This document shows, piece by piece, positions 1 through 5,783 of a DNA stretch of 8,438 nucleotides. Below the pieces are notes generated by a model. That model was not told where the DNA came from. It saw only the letters and a program-made list of their open reading frames with translations, and searched no databases. The translations under genes were made by a program, and so were the position numbers. Position 1 is the stretch's first letter. The number at the start of each line of letters is the position of its first letter. This DNA is from an uncultured Bacilli bacterium. GTDB taxonomy: Bacteria; Bacillota_I; Bacilli_A; RFN20; CAG-288. The stretch spans positions 1-8,438 of the forward strand of contig CAKUXT010000082.1 of the NCBI GenBank assembly GCA_934700375.1, written 5' to 3'.

Positions 1-44
1 ATAAACAAAAATTGCCTCCGTCATGATTTTCTCATGGCAGAGGC
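1..44 (-). terminator. Intrinsic terminator at the left edge
   Basis: An imperfect 13-bp stem (arms 14-26 and 32-44, one C-A mismatch and one G-U pair) closes a 5-nt loop at 27-31. Read on the minus strand, the hairpin is followed by AATTTTTGTTTAT, which is the U-tract expected of a rho-independent terminator. On the plus strand no T-run follows, so it works in one direction only. It lies past the terminator of the HAD gene, so it most likely ends the short unit that starts near position 107. Confidence 0.75.
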
Positions 45-107
45 TTCGTTGGAATGCTCCTAATTATTTACGCTTACTCTTTTTCCATCGTACACGCTCC
101 TTTATTA
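10..107 (-). ncRNA. Putative ~100-nt transcript (small RNA or mini-ORF mRNA)
   Basis: The unit is defined by a promoter-like extended -10 (TGG-TAAAAT at 113-121), which predicts a start near 106-107, and by the hairpin-plus-U-tract terminator at 1-44. The predicted RNA is about 100 nt. It contains one good ribosome site with a 4-codon ORF and otherwise no supported reading frame. No known RNA family is recognised. It could be a small regulatory RNA, a tiny-peptide mRNA, or a decayed gene that kept its control elements. Both ends are inferred from motifs only. Confidence 0.35.
74..88 (-). CDS. Possible 4-codon mini-ORF (MEKE)
   Basis: An ATG at 86-88 is preceded by AAAGGAG (97-103) with 8 nt between the GGAG and the start codon, a near-ideal ribosome site. 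The frame runs only Met-Glu-Lys-Glu before TAA. It sits between an extended -10 promoter (113-121) and a terminator (1-44). A product this short is unlikely to act as a protein. It could be a leader or start-stop element, or the ribosome site may be fortuitous within a small RNA. A second frame through the same bases ends in a basic stretch (RWKKSKRK) but has no supported start. Function unknown. Confidence 0.25.
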   Translation of the reverse strand: MEKE

Positions 108-112
108 CGACT

Positions 113-121
113 ATTTTACCA
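113..121 (-). promoter_or_regulatory. Extended -10 promoter for the short left-edge unit
   Basis: On the minus strand the bases read TGG-TAAAAT: an extended TGn followed directly by a hexamer matching TATAAT at five of six positions. No good -35 is visible 16-18 bp upstream, which is tolerated when the TGn extension is present. The same nonamer occurs in front of the HAD gene at 1075-1083. Confidence 0.5.
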
Positions 122-146
122 TAACAAAAGCGTAAAAGACACGTAC

Positions 147-162
147 ATACAAGTGGTTGTAT
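147..162. promoter_or_regulatory. Perfect 6-bp inverted repeat, possible operator
   Basis: ATACAA-GTGG-TTGTAT is a perfect dyad with 6-bp arms around a 4-bp centre. It lies about 28 bp upstream of the -10 element at 113-118, a reasonable place for a regulator of the short unit. It is short enough to have arisen by chance in AT-rich DNA, and no cognate regulator gene is in the window. Confidence 0.25.
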
Positions 163-209
163 CAATATATAAAGGCAACTCTTACGAGGCAGACTAGCAT
201 CTCTTTATT

Positions 210-273
210 TCGACACAAAAAGCCGTCTGATATCGATTCTATAATGAATCAATAATGATTAGACGGCTTTTAC
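210..273 (-). terminator. Strong intrinsic terminator after the HAD gene
   Basis: A perfect 11-bp stem (AAAAGCCGTCT at 218-228, its complement at 261-271) begins right after the HAD stop codon. On the minus strand it is followed by TTTTTGTG. The 32-nt loop can fold further, with GATTC at 235-239 pairing to GAATC at 246-250. The plus strand also has a T-rich exit (TTTTACTTTT), so some bidirectional activity is possible, but no plus-strand gene approaches it. Confidence 0.88.
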
Positions 274-275
274 TT

Positions 276-1052
276 TTATAACTTTCTTAGCACCTTCATG
301 ACTCCATCTTCATCATTGGAATCTGTTTCATAATTACAGAGTTCTTTGATAGTAGGATGCGCGTTCTTCATCGCATAAGAATAATGAACCGCTTTAAGCA
401 TCTCAATATCATTGAGATAATCGCCAAAGGCCATCGCTTCATCTTTCTTGATATGATACATCTCCATGACATGCTTCAATGCAAATCCTTTGTCAGCATC
501 AGCATTGGAGATATCAATCCAACTCAATCCAGAAAGGACAGTCTTCAGATTCGGTTTAAGATCAACTAATTCCGGATAATGTTTCTCAGCGGAGAAATGT
601 CTGAAATAGATAGCAATCTTGATGATTTCTTTGGCTTTTGCAATCTCTGTAAGACTATCGACCTGTGATAATCGTGCATAATATTTTGTCGCTTCTTTCA
701 GTTCCTCTTCTTCACTGCATTTCATATATGCGGATTCTTTTCCGCAGAGAATCATCGTTGCATCTTTGATACTGCTTATCTTCTCCATACAGAATAGAAC
801 ATCGTCCTGATTCATGACATTCTCGTATATGACTTTGCCATCATTTACAACCATCGTTCCGTTTTCAGCGATGAAAAGAAGATGATCTTTGATTTCAGAA
901 AACTGCTTTTCCAGTGCATAGTACTGTCTTCCGCTAGCGATAGAAACCATGATATCAGGATGAGATAAGACAAAAGAAAAGAAGTCAGGCGGCAGTTCTT
1001 TCTTTGAATTCAGTAACGTACCATCCATATCCAAAGCTATCAATTTGATCAT
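276..1052 (-). CDS. Cof-type HAD-IIB family phosphatase
   Basis: This is a cytoplasmic hydrolase of the haloacid dehalogenase superfamily, Cof/HAD-IIB branch. These are magnesium-dependent phosphatases acting on sugar phosphates, nucleotides, FMN or PLP. All four HAD motifs are visible in 258 residues. Motif I is DMDGT with nucleophile D8 and acid D10, motif II is SGR at 40-42, the motif III lysine is K188, and motif IV is GDYLNDIEM with D211, N214 and D215. The region between about 80 and 180 is the expected C2-type cap, and the length is typical of the family. The start has GGGAG with a 10-nt spacer. It lies 54 bp after the small membrane-protein gene, has its own extended -10 element and ends in a strong terminator, so it is probably separate from the transporter operon, though read-through is possible. 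Substrate cannot be assigned from motifs. Confidence 0.93.
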   Translation of the reverse strand: MIKLIALDMDGTLLNSKKELPPDFFSFVLSHPDIMVSIASGRQYYALEKQFSEIKDHLLFIAENGTMVVNDGKVIYENVMNQDDVLFCMEKISSIKDATMILCGKESAYMKCSEEEELKEATKYYARLSQVDSLTEIAKAKEIIKIAIYFRHFSAEKHYPELVDLKPNLKTVLSGLSWIDISNADADKGFALKHVMEMYHIKKDEAMAFGDYLNDIEMLKAVHYSYAMKNAHPTIKELCNYETDSNDEDGVMKVLRKL

Positions 1053-1064
1053 GGCAATTATTCT

Positions 1065-1083
1065 CCCGCGGGTTATTTTACCA
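1065..1083 (-). promoter_or_regulatory. Extended -10 promoter of the HAD gene with palindrome at the start site
   Basis: The minus strand reads TGG-TAAAAT (1075-1083), an extended -10 with no clear -35. The expected start, about 7 bp downstream, falls in the perfect 8-bp palindrome CCCGCGGG (1065-1072), whose last bases also belong to the GGGAG ribosome site. No hairpin typical of a terminator is seen between the preceding stop codon and this element, so the upstream operon may read through. Confidence 0.5.
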
Positions 1084-1106
1084 CATTCCCTTTTTTCTCT
1101 TGTATC

Positions 1107-1592
1107 TTACTTAGAAAATACGCTGCTATAGTCTAGAATGACGGTCATAGAGGCCACAGGAGCCTTTCCTCCATCGAGCGGCTTACAGAACAATTTGACG
1201 ATTTTATACTGCTTTGCCGTCTGCTTTTTGATCAGGAATGCGCCCTGATACTTTGCAGTATCATTGCCCATCGGGAAATCGATATAACTGCGATAAGAAT
1301 CATCGAAATAATAGATAAAGCTTCTGTCTGTTGCATTCTCAGGAAGAACAGATGTTGTAAAGATATAGGGCATATAGTATTCACCATCGTACTGCACTTC
1401 CTGTTCAACATCATACTTTAGGACCATTTTGTTGTTCTCGGCATCATATTCGCTCTCATCGCTCGGTTTGATGGTGATCTTTTCCATATAGATCTTCGGT
1501 ACGATACCCTGTGGTTTCGTTCCGAAGATGGCGACAAAGACAATAGTGATAAGAGAGATGGCAAAGACAATCAAAGATACTGATTTTTTCAT
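1107..1592 (-). CDS. Small membrane-anchored extracellular protein with Big_2-like motif
   Basis: This 161-residue protein has a lysine-bearing N-terminus and one hydrophobic segment (about 5-24), with no lipobox cysteine, so it is an uncleaved anchor or signal peptide that leaves about 135 residues outside the cell. The exposed part alternates polar and hydrophobic residues as beta-sandwiches do. Around residues 82-98 it carries VLPENATDRSFIYYFDD, which resembles the P-x-N-A-T-x-K core of bacterial Ig-like (Big_2) domains. The start overlaps the end of the permease gene by 4 nt (ATGA) and has AGGAG with a 7-nt spacer, so it should be translationally coupled to the permease. The likely role is an outward-facing accessory subunit or substrate contact for the transporter. 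That role is inferred from context; no characterised family is recognised. Confidence 0.85.
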   Translation of the reverse strand: MKKSVSLIVFAISLITIVFVAIFGTKPQGIVPKIYMEKITIKPSDESEYDAENNKMVLKYDVEQEVQYDGEYYMPYIFTTSVLPENATDRSFIYYFDDSYRSYIDFPMGNDTAKYQGAFLIKKQTAKQYKIVKLFCKPLDGGKAPVASMTVILDYSSVFSK

Positions 1593-3316
1593 AATCTCTC
1601 TCCTCTCGTATACACATACTTGATGCGTTCAGAATATAGATAAACATTCAAGGCAAAGAACAACAGGCCAAATAAGGCAAGCTTGAAACTGGCTGTCATC
1701 TGAATGGATTTGATCCAGATAAGAGGATCATTGCTGAAGAAGTAGAAAAGAAGAGAGAACAATGCACTGCTTGCAAAAGCGAAGATGATGGAACGGTTCT
1801 CATTGCTGGAAAGGAATGAAACATCTCCGAATGAGCTCTGCGGATTTGTAAAATCCAAAGAGGCAGAATATAAAAGGTGTCCTAAGTAAATCAATAGGAT
1901 GCCAAGTCCTAAGACAAGATTCTCAGCCATCAGATCTTTTCTCATCATGGAGATGATGATATAAGAGGCGATGATGCTGACTGTTCCTAATAGACTAGGA
2001 AGGAAAAGCTTGCTTGTAATCAACAATCCATTTTTGACCGGATATGTTCTTCCAAGCTTGAAGGCACCGCCTTCTTTGCTGTAGATCTTAGCGATGTTGC
2101 TATTTGAACTGAGGGTGATAAGCAAGGTAATCAGAAGAATAGCGACCTGAACATAGGATAATCCGCGTTTGTTCAGATCCATTGCCATGAAGATCTTGCT
2201 GATCAATGCCAAAAGCAAAGGAAGATAGACGAATAATCCAGTGTAGGCGATCATATCGCTGTCTTTGAAATAAAGAAGAAGCTCTTTTCTGATCTGGGCA
2301 ATAAAAGGAGAACGCGTCTTTTCTCTTTTGAATGTCTTCTTTGTCTTTTCCATGATTTCATCATTGCCGCTTGCAAGTTTCAGATAGAAAGGAGAAGCGA
2401 AGGATAAACCGAGGATGAATAAGATAGGAAGAGAAAGGATGACGGCAATAAACGTATATAATCCAGGAAGTGCAGCTCCGACAAAATAGGTGAATGTATA
2501 GCCGGTATAGAAACCGAAGTAGAGTTTTGAAGTCTCATAGAAGAAGGAAAGCTTGTTGGAATAAAACTTCAGTCCTTCCTGTATACGAGTAAAATACGGG
2601 CTCCAATTGGTAAAGATATCGATCTTTTCCGGTATGATTAAAATGAGATAAGAAGAGACAGAGATGATGAGAAGAGAGAAGAAAACAACTAAGATTCTCT
2701 TTGCAATGGAATGCGTGTATAAGAATCTCTTTATGAAATAGAGGGGAACAGAAAGAAGAGCACTGACTAAAACAAAGAGCATATCGATAAGAAGGAAGAT
2801 AAAGAAGATGACAAATATCATATAGACAGGATAATCGGATACTAGGAAATAACCGACCAAAAATGGTAACTCCAATGTCAGAAAACGAATATAGGTGTTG
2901 ATAAAGGAAACAGATAGACGAGTGAGAAACAGCGTATTTCCGTTTGTCGGGAAGGTGAGAAGGACTTTGTTGTCGTTTGCAAAATAGAGGTCTTTTGTAA
3001 CGCGGAAAAGAACCGAGAAGAATGAAACAAACAATAGAATGTTAAGAATGATCGAAGGGACCGACATCGGGACAAAAGGAAGGAGCGAAAATAGGTTCAG
3101 CGTAATGCAGACTTTAAAGAAGATGAAAGAGACTGCTGCTCCGACAATGAAAAACAGAATCTTCAATACGATATTGATGATTGACTTTTTTCTGTTTCCT
3201 TTGAAATCGATGGATAAGGAGTTGGATAACAGCATCGATAAGAGAATCCAGAACGATTTCCATTCGACATGAAAGAAATCATGGATTCTTTGTTTTCCTG
3301 TTTTATCTATACTCAT
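1589..3316 (-). CDS. ABC exporter-type permease with two related halves
   Basis: This 575-residue integral membrane protein has roughly 12-14 hydrophobic segments, for example near 48-70, 84-105, 145-160, 163-195, 207-229, 285-310, 358-376, 389-404, 436-457, 466-485, 508-527 and 544-562. The layout suggests two permease halves in one chain. Residues 108-134 (YFANDNKVLLTFPTNGNTLF and onward) correspond in position and pattern to 410-437 (IYSKEGGAFKLGRTYPVKNG and onward). The second half opens with a KELLLYFKDSD stretch (344-354), which resembles the cytoplasmic entry of ABC-2-like exporters. It has no ATPase motifs, so it needs the ATPase encoded just upstream, whose stop codon overlaps its start by 4 nt. 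AAAGGT with a 9-nt spacer supports the start. It most resembles the large uncharacterised ABC-2-like exporters of Firmicutes. Substrate unknown. Confidence 0.88.
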   Translation of the reverse strand: MSIDKTGKQRIHDFFHVEWKSFWILLSMLLSNSLSIDFKGNRKKSIINIVLKILFFIVGAAVSFIFFKVCITLNLFSLLPFVPMSVPSIILNILLFVSFFSVLFRVTKDLYFANDNKVLLTFPTNGNTLFLTRLSVSFINTYIRFLTLELPFLVGYFLVSDYPVYMIFVIFFIFLLIDMLFVLVSALLSVPLYFIKRFLYTHSIAKRILVVFFSLLIISVSSYLILIIPEKIDIFTNWSPYFTRIQEGLKFYSNKLSFFYETSKLYFGFYTGYTFTYFVGAALPGLYTFIAVILSLPILFILGLSFASPFYLKLASGNDEIMEKTKKTFKREKTRSPFIAQIRKELLLYFKDSDMIAYTGLFVYLPLLLALISKIFMAMDLNKRGLSYVQVAILLITLLITLSSNSNIAKIYSKEGGAFKLGRTYPVKNGLLITSKLFLPSLLGTVSIIASYIIISMMRKDLMAENLVLGLGILLIYLGHLLYSASLDFTNPQSSFGDVSFLSSNENRSIIFAFASSALFSLLFYFFSNDPLIWIKSIQMTASFKLALFGLLFFALNVYLYSERIKYVYTRGERL

Positions 3317-5778
3317 AGGATCTGACCTTTGCTCTCTTCAAGAAGAAGTGCTTTGGCCTCTTCTTCGTTGTCGCTTGTCAAAAGGAGGAAGTCCTTCTCC
3401 AAGGTATCTCTTCTTTCAGGATTTGAATCCAAGTCGATCTCATCGACAAGTTTTCCATGCTTGATGATGATGACATCATCACAAAGCGTTTTGACAACAT
3501 CGATGATATGACTGGAGAAGAAGACAATATAGCCTTTCTTTGCATGTTCACGCATACATTCCTTGATCTGGAAGATACTGTTAGGATCAAGACCGGTCAT
3601 CGGTTCATCGAGGATCCAGACTTTCGGTTCATGGATCAAAGCAGCAATGATGGTGATCTTCTGCTTCATGCCGTGACTATACGTCTTCATCGGCTTATCG
3701 TATCGCTGTGTCATTTCAAGTCTCTTGACGAGATCCTCTTCTCTTGCTTTTCTGACATCCTTCTTCACTTCGAAAAGATCTGCGATATAACTGATATACT
3801 GTCTTCCTGTCAGGTTTTCATAAAGGGCGTAGTTGTCAGGAACAAATCCGATGTCTTTCTTTGCTTCCATGGCTTCTTCGCTGACATCATGTCCGCAGAC
3901 TTCTATCGTTCCTTTTTCAAAGCCGTGGATTCCGACAATGGATTTGATGATGGTGGATTTTCCAGCGCCGTTCTTTCCTAAGAAGCCGTATATTTTTCCG
4001 CCTTTGAGATTCATTGAGAAATCTTCGACCGCATAATTCTCAGCTCCGTGATATTTCTTATATAGATGAGATACTTTAAGATCGATTCCGTTGTTTTCCA
4101 TAATTCTGTTTCCTTTCTTCACGCCTTCCACATATGCCTGATGTTTGATTTTGAACTGCTTTTTTGCAACTCCTAATAAGACGAGTTCATCTGTCATTCT
4201 GAAGAGAAGTTCATAGATGAACCACATTCCAAACGCCAATAGGATATAGACAAAATAATAAAGAATATCGTATAGGAGATGGATATCATACTGATATTCT
4301 CCGATTTTGAAACTGACAGTGAGAAGGAAGAGGTCTTTTGCCCACTTGCCTAACTTTCCTGCGACGAAATCGGAATTGATGAAGAAGAAGTCAGATGGCG
4401 TTCCATGTGCAGTGAGATAGACATTGACAAACATGACAAAGACAAAGTAAATCAAAAATCCGATCTGAGAATAGATGAAGTATTTCATCTTCGGTCTTTC
4501 ATAGACTCCTAACAGAACGATTAAGACCGGCATGAAGAAAGCATATAGATGGTTGATGTAGAAGTGAATGACAACCGGTGAAAAGACAGAAAGACTGGAT
4601 GAGAAGTTCGGCATCAGAAGTGCTAAGAAGGCGCCTAGAACGTTGATAAAGAAGGTGAAGTAATAGATGCCATAGCTTCTGAACATCAAGGTGATGGGCA
4701 TCGTGTACATCGCCGTATTGCAAAGATGCATCGGCCAAGACGAGAAATCAGCCCAGATATCGAATCGGTTGATGGAAATATAACCGAAGAATGTTCCTAA
4801 GGAGAGCTGAATCAACGCTGCTCTTTTCTCCTTTTCGGAAAGATGGGAAAGAGTAAGATAGAAATAGACAGGAAGCAAGAAAGCGAGATACATGAAAAGA
4901 CGATGGGATAAGTTGCTCGGCTCATGCGGATTGGTAAGACCGAAAAGACTTCCGCCTAAAATCAAAGAAGGCGTATAAGCGCTCATGGAAGAAAAGAGGA
5001 AGGGAACAGCAAGAGCCAAAAGTGTTTTGACCTGCTTTCTGTTACAGGATAACGGCTTCTTTTCAAAATAGGAGGAGAAGGAATAGAAATTCAAAAAAGC
5101 CAGTTCAACACCCATCAGATACATGCGGTAATCTATCTTCTGACCGACGATTCCTAAGATGCAAAGCGGGAAGAACAATGTGATTAAAGAGGAGATTGGA
5201 GTCATGATGTATCTTCTGAAAGAAATAGAGATATCACCTAAATAGAACGTGCAGACAAGAGAGGAGATCGTCAATGCGATAATCCAATCATTAAGAATTG
5301 TCGATACGCTTCTTTCAAGCAATGAAATAGATACCTGACCATACAACTTGTCACAGATGAGATAACTTTGAAGGTTAAGGTAATCGTAGTACTTGTAGTA
5401 ATACTGATTGCCGTCAACCAAATAGGAAGCTTCGTTTTTATAAAAATAGAACGTAGCAAAGAAGACGATGAATCCGAGTATCGGAAGAAGCGAAAAGAAG
5501 AAACGGATCCTGTTCTCTTTTTCAGCTAGTCTGCAGGAGAGTTTAGTCAGAAACTTGGATTTATAGCTTTTGGCCTTTCTGTCTTTGCTATAAAGATAGA
5601 GCAAAACAAAAACGACAGACAATAACAGCATCGTTATTCCAAAAGGCAGATAGCCAAGAGAATAAGGCTGAAATTTGTCTATCGTCAATGACAAAATAAG
5701 GCCAAGGAAAAATAAGGCGAGAAAACAGCAAGATGAAATGAACAGCGTCTTATTTTTCCTTAATACCTGAGAAATCAT
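3313..5778 (-). CDS. YwaF/TMEM164-like membrane protein fused to an ABC ATPase
   Basis: An 821-residue chain joins three parts. Residues 1 to about 290 hold around seven hydrophobic segments (12-33, 42-63, 93-113, 162-182, 190-212, 217-237, 252-280) and are not recognised. Residues about 290-530 resemble the YwaF/TIGR02206/TMEM164 membrane family: basic loop KEKR (316-319), WPMHLCN (348-354, with H351 and C353), a small-residue helix ending ALLMPN (386-391), then IHFYINH with H405 and H410. Residues about 564-800 form a full ABC ATPase: Walker A GKNGAGKST (601-609), Q-loop position occupied by D648 (IGFVPD), signature YSHGMKQK (700-707), Walker B and D-loop WILDEPMTGLD (721-731), and H-loop H757. 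The gene follows the lipoprotein stop by 5 nt with no clear Shine-Dalgarno, suggesting reinitiation, and overlaps the permease gene. The ATPase should energise that permease. The frame is continuous through the junction, so the fusion is not a reading artefact within this sequence. Confidence 0.88.
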   Translation of the reverse strand: MISQVLRKNKTLFISSCCFLALFFLGLILSLTIDKFQPYSLGYLPFGITMLLLSVVFVLLYLYSKDRKAKSYKSKFLTKLSCRLAEKENRIRFFFSLLPILGFIVFFATFYFYKNEASYLVDGNQYYYKYYDYLNLQSYLICDKLYGQVSISLLERSVSTILNDWIIALTISSLVCTFYLGDISISFRRYIMTPISSLITLFFPLCILGIVGQKIDYRMYLMGVELAFLNFYSFSSYFEKKPLSCNRKQVKTLLALAVPFLFSSMSAYTPSLILGGSLFGLTNPHEPSNLSHRLFMYLAFLLPVYFYLTLSHLSEKEKRAALIQLSLGTFFGYISINRFDIWADFSSWPMHLCNTAMYTMPITLMFRSYGIYYFTFFINVLGAFLALLMPNFSSSLSVFSPVVIHFYINHLYAFFMPVLIVLLGVYERPKMKYFIYSQIGFLIYFVFVMFVNVYLTAHGTPSDFFFINSDFVAGKLGKWAKDLFLLTVSFKIGEYQYDIHLLYDILYYFVYILLAFGMWFIYELLFRMTDELVLLGVAKKQFKIKHQAYVEGVKKGNRIMENNGIDLKVSHLYKKYHGAENYAVEDFSMNLKGGKIYGFLGKNGAGKSTIIKSIVGIHGFEKGTIEVCGHDVSEEAMEAKKDIGFVPDNYALYENLTGRQYISYIADLFEVKKDVRKAREEDLVKRLEMTQRYDKPMKTYSHGMKQKITIIAALIHEPKVWILDEPMTGLDPNSIFQIKECMREHAKKGYIVFFSSHIIDVVKTLCDDVIIIKHGKLVDEIDLDSNPERRDTLEKDFLLLTSDNEEEAKALLLEESKGQIL
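4099..4116 (-). promoter_or_regulatory. Internal ribosome site and ATG at the membrane/ATPase junction
   Basis: Inside the fusion gene, AAAGGA (4111-4116) lies 9 nt before an in-frame ATG (M560). Translation from here would give a free-standing 262-residue ABC ATPase beginning four residues before the usual N-terminal strand of the fold. The site is better than the one at the gene's own start. It may be a working second start or a relic of two formerly separate genes. Confidence 0.4.
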
Positions 5779-5783
5779 ACAGA

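Noticed and set aside
1..275. Riboswitch, T-box or tRNA in the left intergenic region
   Set aside because: No T-box sequence, conserved riboswitch core or cloverleaf could be found. The two hairpins are explained as terminators.
3457..3981. A 174-codon plus-strand frame opposite the ABC ATPase
   Set aside because: The opposite strand encodes all ABC motifs in order here, so this frame is a mirror of conserved coding sequence.
4081..4200. A frameshift or assembly join creating a false fusion of membrane protein and ATPase
   Set aside because: The reading frame is continuous through the junction with sensible codons and a charged linker (about 526-563). No stop or frame change is needed. An assembly error cannot be fully excluded without reads, but nothing in the sequence points to it.
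4499..4738. A 79-codon minus-strand frame inside the fusion gene, out of frame
   Set aside because: It overlaps the conserved HLC region in another frame, has cysteine/histidine/serine-rich low-complexity content and no supported start.
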